Translations under genes and position numbers: made by a program
Part shown: positions 33,209-40,355 of the stretch, one piece after another
How the letters are laid out: every line of letters begins with the position of its first letter
Numbering within the stretch: position 1 is the first letter of the stretch
Notes under the pieces: model-generated
What the model saw: the letters and a program-made list of their open reading frames with translations, nothing else
The model's database searches: none
Told to the model about the DNA's origin: nothing
NCBI GenBank assembly: GCA_017646885.1
Contig: JAGCLR010000236.1
Coordinates: 1 to 40,904 of the forward strand
DNA from: Methanobrevibacter sp.
Lineage (GTDB): Archaea; Methanobacteriota; Methanobacteria; Methanobacteriales; Methanobacteriaceae
Length of the DNA: 40,904 nucleotides
Direction: 5' to 3'

Positions 33209-33434
33209 TATAGAAGCTCTACAAGCTCTGATAAAAGAAAGAGATGAACTTATTATTGAACAGAACTCTCTTCTTCAAGACAGAGTAAAGCAGCTAGAAA
33301 CAAAGGTTGATATTTTCAGAAGTGCTTATAGAGATATTACAGGAATAATAAATAGAACTGTAACAGAAGGCTTACCATTCTACATGTGCATAGAAGAAAT
33401 CAAAACAATAATAAGGAGATTGTCAAATGTTTGA
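33189..33434 (+). CDS. Coiled-coil small protein, hypothetical
   Basis: 81 residues. Helical and heptad-rich (IEALQALIKERDELIIEQNSLLQDRVKQLETKVDIF), then a shorter helix with PFYMCIEEIKTIIRRL. It overlaps its neighbours by 20 and 8 nt. It could be a structural partner of the neighbouring proteins. Confidence 0.5.
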   Translation: MTHAEVNIEALQALIKERDELIIEQNSLLQDRVKQLETKVDIFRSAYRDITGIINRTVTEGLPFYMCIEEIKTIIRRLSNV

Positions 33435-33846
33435 TAAACATATATATCAATCTTCAAACACTCAATATGTGCCTTATTGTAAAGAAGTTAATCATACTTA
33501 TAATGTACCAACAACTTCTGAACAAATTTCACAATTGAATGAAATGCGTGAAAAATTAAAAGAAGATTTACTTAAAGTTTTTGTAATGGAACTTAAACCT
33601 TTAGATTTTGAAGCTCTTGTTTCTTGTTGGAAAAGTGATAATTACATAGGAAATGAAACTCAAATAACAATAAAAAAAGATGAGATTCTTTATCATAAAA
33701 ATTTCCATTCTCCATATATCTCTAATAAATATACAGAAAGTGAATATATGGAAAAGATTAAAGAAAAAACAGAGGAATTACTTAAGGAAATATTTATATC
33801 TGAATACATTAAAATAACAAGAACTTTACAAGGAGAAATTAAATGA
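33427..33846 (+). CDS. Early protein, hypothetical
   Basis: 139 residues, mixed helix and strand, acidic, with LKEDLLKVFVMELKPLDFEALVSCWKSDN. No motif recognised. Overlaps of 8 and 4 nt with its neighbours fit a tight operon. Confidence 0.5.
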   Translation: MFDKHIYQSSNTQYVPYCKEVNHTYNVPTTSEQISQLNEMREKLKEDLLKVFVMELKPLDFEALVSCWKSDNYIGNETQITIKKDEILYHKNFHSPYISNKYTESEYMEKIKEKTEELLKEIFISEYIKITRTLQGEIK

Positions 33847-34058
33847 AAAAATTTCTATTACTAATATTATTAGCTTTTCTGGTTAATATTCCAGTTTTAT
33901 CAAAAACAATCTATAACCCGATTGAAAAAATTGTATCTTTAGAGAGTATACCTTTTGGAATCTACACAACTAAAATATCAACAGAAGAAGGTTTATATCG
34001 TGTATTTATATATAAAAATTATAATTCTGGTGGAATAACTGCAATAAAAATTAAGTAG
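33843..34058 (+). CDS. Small secreted protein
   Basis: 71 residues. Signal peptide (residues 1-20: MKK, hydrophobic LLLILLAFLV, cut near PVLSK) and a mature part of about 50 residues, beta-rich (YTTKISTEEGLYRVFIYKN). No Cys in the mature part. It overlaps the previous gene by 4 nt and leads a run of three exported or membrane small genes. An early-made periplasmic protein may protect or alter the envelope. Confidence 0.6.
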   Translation: MKKFLLLILLAFLVNIPVLSKTIYNPIEKIVSLESIPFGIYTTKISTEEGLYRVFIYKNYNSGGITAIKIK

Positions 34059-34066
34059 GAGAAATT

Positions 34067-34240
34067 ATGCCAATAGTATGTATAGCTTTATGGTTTGCAC
34101 CATTACTCATTGCAACACCAATAGCAATAGAAGAAAGTAAAAAAGAACAACAAATAAATCAAATGTGCCTTGATAAATTTAAGACCACAGAAGAAATACA
34201 AGCCTGTAAAACTATTTTAATGAAAGTCGGTAAACAATGA
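34067..34240 (+). CDS. Small exported or membrane-anchored protein
   Basis: 57 residues, AGGAG 5 nt before ATG. The N-terminal hydrophobic helix (PIVCIALWFAPLLIATPIAI, residues 2-21) is followed by a charged helix with one Cys pair (MCLDKF, QACKT). It overlaps the next gene by 4 nt. Confidence 0.6.
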   Translation: MPIVCIALWFAPLLIATPIAIEESKKEQQINQMCLDKFKTTEEIQACKTILMKVGKQ

Positions 34241-34341
34241 TAACATTTTTTAAATTGTTTTTATTAGTGCCAGTAGGCATTATATTCTGGACAATAGCAA
34301 TTTGTTTAATAATTTATGCAATCAAGGAGAATACTAAATGA
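34237..34341 (+). CDS. 34-residue single-span membrane protein
   Basis: ATG in an ATGA overlap with the previous stop; TGA overlaps the next ATG. It is almost entirely a transmembrane helix (FKLFLLVPVGIIFWTIAICL), basic end KENTK. It probably acts with its neighbours in the inner membrane. Confidence 0.55.
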   Translation: MITFFKLFLLVPVGIIFWTIAICLIIYAIKENTK

Positions 34342-34778
34342 CAGATAAACAGATAATAATAGATGACCAAAAGAAAACCATACATAGATTGCAAGATGAA
34401 TGCACAGAAAAAACTAACGCTATTATTGCATTAGCTGAACAACTCAAACGCAAAGAGCAAGAAATTAAAAAATTAAAGAATGATTATTTACAAGAAATCG
34501 GACAATTAAAATTTGCAATTGGAGAACATTCAGCAAAAATTCTTCATTTAGAAGAACTGTTAGATATGAGAATAGAAGCTGTTTGTGATGGTTGTATGGC
34601 AGACTCAATGCTTCCTATAAAATGTAAAATTTACAAACAACGACTATTAGAAATCAAACAGATTCTTACAGAAGGAGTTTGCAAAAACTGTTCAGAAGAT
34701 TCTGTAAATGATTGTATTCCAGAATGTGATTCTCATAGAATCCTAGAAATCATCAAAGAGGTGGAAGATGGCAGATGA
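34338..34778 (+). CDS. Coiled-coil protein with Cys-rich C-terminus
   Basis: 146 residues. A long coiled coil at residues 1-70 (QKKTIHRLQDECTEKTNAI, LAEQLKRKEQEIKKLKNDY) is followed by six or more Cys (VCDGCMADSML, VCKNCSEDSVNDCIPECDSH). The YKQRLLEIKQIL element also occurs, altered, in the following gene and at 31249-31467. The Cys set could bind zinc. Function unknown. Confidence 0.55.
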   Translation: MTDKQIIIDDQKKTIHRLQDECTEKTNAIIALAEQLKRKEQEIKKLKNDYLQEIGQLKFAIGEHSAKILHLEELLDMRIEAVCDGCMADSMLPIKCKIYKQRLLEIKQILTEGVCKNCSEDSVNDCIPECDSHRILEIIKEVEDGR

Positions 34779-35112
34779 TTTAATAATTTATGGTGGTAGA
34801 GGAAATTCTAAACCCTTTGTATCAATAAACGCTTTAAAACTTTTATTAGAGAACAAAGAACTAAAAGCCAAAGTTAATATATTAAATAGAGAAATAAAAA
34901 TTCTAAAATCGAATAGGCTTAATATGTTTGAGCATTTAGATATTGTTCAAGAAAACAACAAACTTAAACAAACCCTTACCGAGATAAAAGAAATTGCACA
35001 AAATGTTATAAAAAATGTGAGCGATAGATGTATCGAAACAACTCCTATGTATTATATTCATAAACAAATCCTACAAAAAATCAGCGAATGTGAGGGAAAT
35101 GATGGTTTGTAA
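34768..35112 (+). CDS. Coiled-coil protein, hypothetical
   Basis: 114 residues, helical, with NKLKQTLTEIKEIAQNVIKN, related in pattern to the previous gene. The N-terminal YGGRGNSKPF is Gly/Arg-rich. Overlaps of 11 nt on both sides. No enzyme motif. Confidence 0.5.
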   Translation: MADDLIIYGGRGNSKPFVSINALKLLLENKELKAKVNILNREIKILKSNRLNMFEHLDIVQENNKLKQTLTEIKEIAQNVIKNVSDRCIETTPMYYIHKQILQKISECEGNDGL

Positions 35113-35227
35113 ATATTGTGGAAGAAGAATAAAAAAAGGAGATTATATATTTGGTGATGCGTATTGTTGTGCCGATTGTTTAATTAAAATAATACGGAAT
35201 TTACCTGAATGGAACGAGGTGGAATGA
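35102..35227 (+). CDS. Small zinc-ribbon protein
   Basis: 41 residues. CKYCGRRIKKGDYIFGDAYCCADC is a Cys4 zinc ribbon (residues 3, 6, then 22/23, 26). GAGGG lies 5 nt before the chosen ATG; an ATG three bases upstream is in frame. Such small ribbons often bind nucleic acid or inhibit host proteins. Confidence 0.6.
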   Translation: MVCKYCGRRIKKGDYIFGDAYCCADCLIKIIRNLPEWNEVE

Positions 35228-35475
35228 TGAGTACAATAAGATTTAACATAGAAAATTTTGTATCAAAAGAAACAATTCTTGATTTAAACTCAATAGTAAA
35301 TTGTATTGTCAATTGTGGTAACGACCATTTAATAATTGATACCTCAAAATATTCTGGTATAGATTTGAGCAATTTTATAGAGTTTATAAAAGAACACCAT
35401 TGCACAGATAGTAATAAAACATTACAGATTATTCAATCATACAGAGGAAAAGAAAATGGTTTGGAAAACAACTAA
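35224..35475 (+). CDS. Early protein, hypothetical
   Basis: 83 residues from ATG overlapping the previous stop (ATGA); a longer form from 35209 lacks a good site. NSIVNCIVNCGNDHLIIDTSKYSGIDLSNFIEFIKEH is a strand-helix pattern reminiscent of STAS-like folds, but I cannot assign a family. Confidence 0.45.
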   Translation: MMSTIRFNIENFVSKETILDLNSIVNCIVNCGNDHLIIDTSKYSGIDLSNFIEFIKEHHCTDSNKTLQIIQSYRGKENGLENN

Positions 35476-35725
35476 TGCACTAGGAAAAGAAGTAGTTTGG
35501 TATTCTCCAGAAGATTTAAAAAAGATTGTTCATATAATTTCAAAATCAAAATTAAGAGATCCTGCTGCTAACAAATATTTAAGAACTCTAGGAAAAATAA
35601 AAGACATTGCAATTAAATCTATTGGCTGTGGTGATGCAGCAAGATTAAGAGCTTTGTTTTCAGAAGTATTACATAAAATCAGCGAGGTAGAACATGAACA
35701 AAGAACAACTTCAACTTCTAATTAA
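35456..35725 (+). CDS. Early protein, hypothetical
   Basis: 89 residues, basic at first (TTNALGKEVVWYSPEDLKKI), then helical (RDPAANKYLRTLGKIKDIA, DAARLRALFSEVLHKI). It overlaps the previous gene by 20 nt and the next by 32 nt. No family seen. Confidence 0.45.
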   Translation: MVWKTTNALGKEVVWYSPEDLKKIVHIISKSKLRDPAANKYLRTLGKIKDIAIKSIGCGDAARLRALFSEVLHKISEVEHEQRTTSTSN

Positions 35726-35924
35726 CTCTTTGATTTTCGCAGTAAAAGTTTTTGATGCAGCAAAATCTGCAGATGTTGCTTTATGGCATTTTCAAAATAG
35801 TGAAAAACTTGAGAACTTACCAGATGAAATAACAAAATTATTCAATCAATGTTATTGTGGAATGAATACTGCAGAACTTATGCTAACAATTGAGAAATTT
35901 AAAAATGAGCAAGCTAACAAATAG
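35694..35924 (+). CDS. Small helical protein, hypothetical
   Basis: 76 residues, all helix (LQLLINSLIFAVKVFDAAKS; NTAELMLTIEKFKNEQ). It overlaps the following LuxR-type gene by 20 nt. No motif recognised. Confidence 0.45.
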   Translation: MNKEQLQLLINSLIFAVKVFDAAKSADVALWHFQNSEKLENLPDEITKLFNQCYCGMNTAELMLTIEKFKNEQANK

Positions 35925-36375
35925 AGAACAAGAAATCTTGAATTACTTGTGTCATGGTTACACAAAACAAGAAATCATGAACAAACTCAACATAGCAGAA
36001 TGTACTTATTCAACTCACTTAACAAACATCTGCAGAAAGAAAACTTGCAATAACATTGCAGAACTCATTGCAGCAAGAATTATGGATTTAGAAGTTGAGC
36101 TTGAATCTAAAACAAATACGATAGACAAACTGTCTAAAGAAATAAATTATTATCGAACAAAAATAACAGAACTAAATAAGGAATACAGAATCTCTTTAGA
36201 AACCAGAACAGAAACACTTTGCATACAATCTTTGATTATCGAAACAATTTATAGCAATCTGATTACTAAAAAATTCACAACCCTCAAAGATGTTTATAGA
36301 TACATCAAAGACAATATGAAACATATCACAATATTACTAAACGACAATAGCAAGGAGTATAACAAATGGAACTAA
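35905..36375 (+). CDS. LuxR/GerE-type HTH protein with coiled-coil tail
   Basis: 156 residues from the ATG; a TTG 15 nt upstream is in frame and neither has a strong ribosome site. Residues 3-60 form a clear LuxR-type HTH: LTNREQEILNYLCHGYTKQE, IMNKLNIAECTYSTHLTNIC, then NIAELIAARI. The rest is coiled coil (about 65-115) and a short helix. There is no receiver or autoinducer domain. It lies at the end of the early operon, a fitting place for a switch to late transcription, and is a good candidate for the late-gene activator. Confidence 0.75.
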   Translation: MSKLTNREQEILNYLCHGYTKQEIMNKLNIAECTYSTHLTNICRKKTCNNIAELIAARIMDLEVELESKTNTIDKLSKEINYYRTKITELNKEYRISLETRTETLCIQSLIIETIYSNLITKKFTTLKDVYRYIKDNMKHITILLNDNSKEYNKWN

Positions 36376-36722
36376 CCAAAGATGAAATTCAAGCAGCACT
36401 AGATGAAGAAGTAAACAAGATTGTAAAAAAATATGGTGCAGGAATCAAACTGTCCTTAATCAATCTTATAGGCTTGATTAAATTACAAGTTGAAAAAGAA
36501 GAATATAAATTAAAAGAAGTAGATATTCCTAGACTTATTCCTCTTGTTAAATGGAATGATTACCATCCAGATCCAAGTGTAAAAGCTTTAAGAATGTTGG
36601 TATTCAGAAAAGATAACAATGGCTTTGACAAAGTTATTGTTAGAAGAGGTAATAGAATTTTAATAAATGAAAAAGAATTTTTTGAATGGCAAAAAAGAGA
36701 AATGTTTAAACCTCTGGTATAA
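36366..36722 (+). CDS. Excisionase/recombination-directionality-like protein
   Basis: 118 residues. The C-terminal half (IPRLIPLVKWNDYHPDPSVK, then ALRMLVFRKDNNGFDKVIVR and RGNRILINEKEFFEWQKRE) has the winged-helix form of phage excisionases, ending in the 'R.lIne..F..W' motif. It converges on the integrase gene with a 17-nt overlap of 3' ends. Assignment by pattern and place. Confidence 0.65.
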   Translation: MELTKDEIQAALDEEVNKIVKKYGAGIKLSLINLIGLIKLQVEKEEYKLKEVDIPRLIPLVKWNDYHPDPSVKALRMLVFRKDNNGFDKVIVRRGNRILINEKEFFEWQKREMFKPLV

Positions 36723-37788
36723 TCTTTTTAACAAAACCTCTAACAACATTATCAATATGTTTTTCAGTTAAGTGTGTGTAATTTCTTGTAACAGTTATAG
36801 CAGTTTGTCCTAACATCTCTGCAATATCAAGCAAACTTGCACCATTCATAGCAGCATGAGAAGCGAATGTATGCCTCATATCATGAACAGTAAAATTCTC
36901 TAATCCAACTTCTTTTATAATCTCATACACTTTACCTCTAATAAATGGTAGAGCATCTTTTCTTTTTCCTTTAAATATATAACCAGTTTTTATGTTATTT
37001 TTCTCAAGATATAATTTTAAGAACTCCATAACATCAGTATCAATATAAACTCCTCTGCTAGTATTGTTTTTAGTATCAATGTAATAAACTCTCTGATTCT
37101 GAAAATCAATATTTTCTACTTTAAGAGTTTGAACTTCTGAATACCTACCACCAGTTCCCAGAGCAATTAAAACAAAAAGATAAACCATTTCAGAATGATT
37201 TTTGCAGGCTGCTAAATAAATTGCAAGTTCTTCAATTGACAAGAATCTTTTTCTACCCTCTGGTTTTGGTACAATCTTAACCTTTGACATAGGATTATAT
37301 TCAATCAATTCTAATTCATCTCTTGCAAAAGTAAGGATAGTAGAGAGAGCCATCAAGTATTTGTTAATAGTATTAGCCTTGCGAGGTTTTCCTGTGCTTG
37401 CAATTTCTTCTGTTAAGAGCAACTGCTTACAAGCAGATAAATCTGATGCAGAAAGATTAACCACTTTTATATTACCGATTTTATCAATCCACCAATCATA
37501 CATGCAGTAGTATTTCTGATAATCGTCATAGCGTGTTGATGCAATATTATTTTTAAAATAGTTTATAAGCTCATCGACATATTCAATCTTAACTTTATCA
37601 ACCTTAATTTTAGTAGCAGATTCTTCTATATAAGTTCCTTCTTCCATAGCAGCTTCAACTTTTTTTGCCCAATGTTTAGCAAGAGTAATACCAGTAAAAG
37701 TTTTACAAGTAGTCTTGTAGCCTTTTACTCTTATGATAGCTTTAATTTTTGTACCCTTTTTGCCTACGATTGGAATAAAAGTTGCCAT
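36706..37788 (-). CDS. int: Tyrosine-recombinase integrase
   Basis: 360 residues. N-terminal arm-binding and core-binding (SAM-like, about 70-165) domains precede the catalytic domain. Catalytic residues visible: Arg215 (GTGGRYSE), Lys240, His302-x-x-Arg305 (HDMRHTFASH) and Tyr337 (TRNYTHL). The second His/Trp position has Gln328 (LGQTA in place of LGH). It integrates the phage by site-specific recombination. A TTGACT-TATTAT promoter lies at 37861-37890, and a GGTTACAAATTTGGTAAC site sits between it and the start. Confidence 0.92.
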   Translation of the reverse strand: MATFIPIVGKKGTKIKAIIRVKGYKTTCKTFTGITLAKHWAKKVEAAMEEGTYIEESATKIKVDKVKIEYVDELINYFKNNIASTRYDDYQKYYCMYDWWIDKIGNIKVVNLSASDLSACKQLLLTEEIASTGKPRKANTINKYLMALSTILTFARDELELIEYNPMSKVKIVPKPEGRKRFLSIEELAIYLAACKNHSEMVYLFVLIALGTGGRYSEVQTLKVENIDFQNQRVYYIDTKNNTSRGVYIDTDVMEFLKLYLEKNNIKTGYIFKGKRKDALPFIRGKVYEIIKEVGLENFTVHDMRHTFASHAAMNGASLLDIAEMLGQTAITVTRNYTHLTEKHIDNVVRGFVKKIIPEV

Positions 37789-37802
37789 GTTGATTTCCTT
37801 TA

Positions 37803-38094
37803 TTTTTGGTTACAAATTTGGTAACACTTCAAACGAAAAACCTTGAACAATCTTGAAAACATAATAAAACAATAATTATTCAAAAGTCAAGCAATTAAGA
37901 GCTTTTAAGATACTCTCATTTTTTCATTTGTTTTCAAAATATACTCATCTCAATAACTTAATATCCTCGTGTTTATTTAATGTTTGCTAATTAACTTTAG
38001 CAAACTTTTTCTTTTGTAGCAATGCTTTAAGGTTTGCTACATTATTTTTTTATTCTCTTATTTTTCTTTTTGGTAACAAATTTGGTAACAGTAC
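37803..38094. other. Probable attP / integrase arm-site region (part of the 450-nt non-coding stretch 37789-38238)
   Basis: Two copies of TTTTTGGTWACAAATTTGGTAACA (37803-37826 and 38067-38090) flank the region; each has a GGTWAC direct repeat spaced by AAATTT, as expected for arm-type sites. Between them lies a 9-6-9 dyad GTTTGCTAA-TTAACT-TTAGCAAAC (37982-38005), with the length and symmetry of a tyrosine-recombinase core. A further GTAGCAA/TTGCTAC inverted repeat follows (38016-38040). TTTTTCTTTT after the dyad means it could instead be a plus-strand terminator. Confidence 0.6.
37861..37890 (-). promoter_or_regulatory. Integrase promoter
   Basis: Minus-strand -35 TTGACT (37885-37890), 18-nt spacer, -10 TATTAT (37861-37866), about 75 nt upstream of the integrase start. 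The repeat at 37803-37826 lies downstream, so integrase binding there could repress its own gene. Confidence 0.6.
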
Positions 38095-38101
38095 AAAATA
38101 A

Positions 38102-38141
38102 AAAAGCTATAAAAAAACAAATAATGTTTTTCATAGCTTTT
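38102..38141. terminator. Bidirectional terminator-like hairpin
   Basis: AAAAGCTAT/ATAGCTTTT (38102-38110 with 38133-38141) with more AAAAAC/GTTTTT pairing inside. T-rich tracts follow on both strands. It backs up the strong terminator at 38181 and shields the integrase promoter. Confidence 0.55.
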
Positions 38142-38180
38142 CTTTTAATTTCTTAACTACTCTATAATATATTATAGCAC

Positions 38181-38210
38181 AAAAAAAAGAGTTGCCGAAC
38201 CAAGCAACTC
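38181..38210 (-). terminator. End-of-late-operon terminator
   Basis: Perfect 7-bp stem GAGTTGC/GCAACTC (38189-38210), followed on the minus strand by eight T (38181-38188). It lies 28 nt past the lysozyme stop and should end the late transcript. Confidence 0.88.
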
Positions 38211-38238
38211 AAAATCTTGAAGAAAACAATTCAGTAGA

Positions 38239-38667
38239 TTATTTTAAAAATAATTCTTTTTCTATTTTTCTTCTTCTTATCAACCCATCACTTTTTTCTT
38301 TTTCTACATATACCCAACGGTCAAACTGTTGAGCAGCTTCTGTATATCTCCCCTCATTCAACAATCTCAACAAGGTTGAACTTCCAAAAGCACCAATTCC
38401 GATATTAAAAGTTAGAGAAGCAATTGCATCAAATTGATTCTGCGTTACATCAACTTTAATTAAAGAACTAATACCTTTGCAAAATTTTATTAAATCATAA
38501 TCAAGAGTTTCTTCTGCTTGCTTTTGAGTAATTACTTTACCCTTAACTACATCTGGTCCTGTATGCCCATATCCAATAGTCCAGATTCCTCTAGGACATT
38601 TATAAGCAACAAGCTCACAACCCTCAAATTTTTTTATTAAGTCTTTTCCATTTTTAGATATGTTCAT
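38239..38667 (-). CDS. Endolysin, GH24 (T4-type lysozyme) family
   Basis: 142 residues from ATG at 38665-38667 (GGAG 9 nt upstream); an in-frame GTG 21 nt earlier is possible. KFEGCELVAYKCPRGIWTIGYGHT holds the catalytic Glu, with Cys at +9 and Thr at +15, the Glu-Cys-Thr form of the triad known from P1 Lyz rather than Glu-Asp-Thr. The later block LTFNIGIGAFGSSTLLRLLN and RWVYVEKEKSDGLIRRRKIE is typical of GH24. There is no N-terminal hydrophobic (SAR) segment, so it needs a holin. Confidence 0.9.
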   Translation of the reverse strand: MNISKNGKDLIKKFEGCELVAYKCPRGIWTIGYGHTGPDVVKGKVITQKQAEETLDYDLIKFCKGISSLIKVDVTQNQFDAIASLTFNIGIGAFGSSTLLRLLNEGRYTEAAQQFDRWVYVEKEKSDGLIRRRKIEKELFLK

Positions 38668-39055
38668 GAGAATTTTCTCCTCTATCACTATATCCAGTTA
38701 TAGCATCTATTCTTTTATGTGCAGACTTTGAACTATCTTCAACTCTTACCATTCTTTCAATTAAACAGTTATGTTTATCCTGTTTAGATTCTAATCTGCC
38801 AATCTGCTTTTCTATATCAGCTTGATTTCTTTCAATCTGTTTATCTATATCACTTTTAAACTCATCAAATTTTCTGTGCATTGAATCCTTGTATTCATTA
38901 ACTGTTGCAATAACATTTTTTCTGGATTCTTCAAATGTCTGTTTTAAAAAAACTAAATTATCTGATTGCCTTGTTAAAAATATAACTATTGTAACTATGT
39001 TAGCAATAACTGTAATTCCCAAAGCTATCAGAGCAATTATTGTACCTAATTCCAT
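38654..39055 (-). CDS. Membrane-anchored coiled-coil protein, holin/spanin-like
   Basis: 133 residues from ATG at 39053-39055 (GGAG 6 nt upstream; stop-start TGATG with the previous gene). One transmembrane helix (residues 4-28, IALIALGITVIANIVTIVIFL) is followed by a long coiled coil (KRKFDEFKSDIDKQIERNQA-like) and a charged tail. It overlaps the endolysin gene by 14 nt, so a lysis role (holin or inner-membrane spanin) is likely; which one is not certain. Confidence 0.65.
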   Translation of the reverse strand: MELGTIIALIALGITVIANIVTIVIFLTRQSDNLVFLKQTFEESRKNVIATVNEYKDSMHRKFDEFKSDIDKQIERNQADIEKQIGRLESKQDKHNCLIERMVRVEDSSKSAHKRIDAITGYSDRGENSHEHI

Positions 39056-39516
39056 CACTTTCTCCACTTACAAACTTTCTGCCAATTATCTACTGAATGA
39101 AACATTAACCATCTTTTAAAATCATTAAATCTTCCAAAATGCTCACATAGTGTTTCAAATATAAGAGTAGATAAATATCTGTCATGGTTGATGTACTTAT
39201 GATTTTCACAGAGATAATCATGTACACAACTTGCTAACTTGAATCTAGGGTCTGTTCTTTGTCCGATTATTGCCCAAGCAAAAGAAGGAACATTAGCACC
39301 ATTCCACCTATACCCTTTAGGAATCATAAAAGCATAACTTTCAGATTCATATTCAATCATAACAATTAAACCCTCTGTAACTACAAAAGGTTTTTTCAAT
39401 GCTTCTTTTAACTCATCCCCCTCTAATCCAACAAGAGAAACATCTTCTAAATATTGTTCTGGATTATTTTCAAAGAATGTAATCTTTAATCCTTTTCTTC
39501 CTTCTATAGTAATCAT
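39055..39516 (-). CDS. DUF1353-family protein
   Basis: 153 residues. The signature IPKGYRWNGANVPSFAWAII followed by DPRFKLASCVHDYLCENHKY matches DUF1353, common near lysis genes of phages. The conserved His/Asp/Cys suggest a catalytic centre, but the activity is not known. ATGA overlap with the upstream small gene. Confidence 0.8.
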   Translation of the reverse strand: MITIEGRKGLKITFFENNPEQYLEDVSLVGLEGDELKEALKKPFVVTEGLIVMIEYESESYAFMIPKGYRWNGANVPSFAWAIIGQRTDPRFKLASCVHDYLCENHKYINHDRYLSTLIFETLCEHFGRFNDFKRWLMFHSVDNWQKVCKWRK

Positions 39517-39671
39517 TTATTTGTCCTCAAATCTCTTTCAACTAAATCAATATAAAACTCATCATCAGAAGTTTCTTTTTCAACCACATGCTCAACATAA
39601 TCAGAAGTGGCTTCAAAAATTTTTATTCCGAATAATTTATACTGTAATCTTTTACGAAATGACGATTTCAT
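39513..39671 (-). CDS. 52-residue small protein, hypothetical
   Basis: ATG with AAGGAAG upstream; stop overlaps the DUF1353 start (ATGA). Basic N-terminus (KSSFRKRLQYKLFGIKIFEA), then acidic helix (VEHVVEKETSDDEFYIDLVE). No motif seen. Confidence 0.6.
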   Translation of the reverse strand: MKSSFRKRLQYKLFGIKIFEATSDYVEHVVEKETSDDEFYIDLVERDLRTNK

Positions 39672-39673
39672 TT

Positions 39674-39970
39674 TTACTTCCTTAATTGTTTAGATATTGC
39701 AGGATTAACTTTGTTAATTCCTTTTTCTACAATAGCTTCTGAAATAACATTTAATTTCTCATCATCAAGAGGACAAGCACCACAAAAATAATTTAATCCT
39801 GCTTTAATACCAGTTGTAATGAGTTTCTTTTCTGCTTTATCAATTGGCTCTGATTCCTGTATTCTATCGAGAGCATCTGCAATGCGATCTTCAACAAATT
39901 CTCTTGCACCATCAAGAGTTTTGAATAGCAGCACAATTGGCTTTGCAAGTGTCAAAAAAAACTTTTTCAT
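39674..39970 (-). CDS. Small lysis-region protein, hypothetical
   Basis: 98 residues. An amphipathic N-terminus (KKFFLTLAKPIVLLFKTLDG) is followed by charged helices and one Cys pair (FCGACPLDD). It might bind the membrane from inside. It starts in a 4-nt overlap with the HNH gene. No family recognised. Confidence 0.55.
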   Translation of the reverse strand: MKKFFLTLAKPIVLLFKTLDGAREFVEDRIADALDRIQESEPIDKAEKKLITTGIKAGLNYFCGACPLDDEKLNVISEAIVEKGINKVNPAISKQLRK

Positions 39971-40344
39971 CCTAATACCTTTCTAATGTCAATCTTAAAT
40001 CTGTTACACATTTTTCTTATATATCTAACCCCATCTATATAATGGTTTTTGACATTCTTAAACTGTTTTAAATATGCTATCCACATTTCCTCTGTAACCC
40101 ATTTTTCAATAGGTTCAACTCCCCTCAAGCAATTCTTGTACCAATGAGCAAGAGCAATATTATCTTCATCTAATCCACCACCTTGACTAGCAGGAGTAAT
40201 ATGTTCAACAGTAACTGTATCATTGTTTATATCTTCTCCATACAAATCTTTTTTGACTTCTGGCATAAGACCTTTTTTAAAAGCCTTTTTAATTGGTGGA
40301 TTGTATTTAAAGCTTACATTCAGAATCTGAAATTCTGCTCTCAT
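39967..40344 (-). CDS. HNH-type nuclease-like protein
   Basis: 125 residues. TVEHITPASQGGGLDEDNIA (Glu47-His48, then Asn62) and HWYKNCLRG (Asn70) give an HNH-type EH...N...N core without the Cys pairs of zinc-bound HNH proteins. HNH proteins near terminases support packaging; here it lies in the lysis/late-end block, so a free-standing endonuclease is as likely. Confidence 0.7.
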   Translation of the reverse strand: MRAEFQILNVSFKYNPPIKKAFKKGLMPEVKKDLYGEDINNDTVTVEHITPASQGGGLDEDNIALAHWYKNCLRGVEPIEKWVTEEMWIAYLKQFKNVKNHYIDGVRYIRKMCNRFKIDIRKVLG

Positions 40345-40355
40345 AGAAGAATCCT

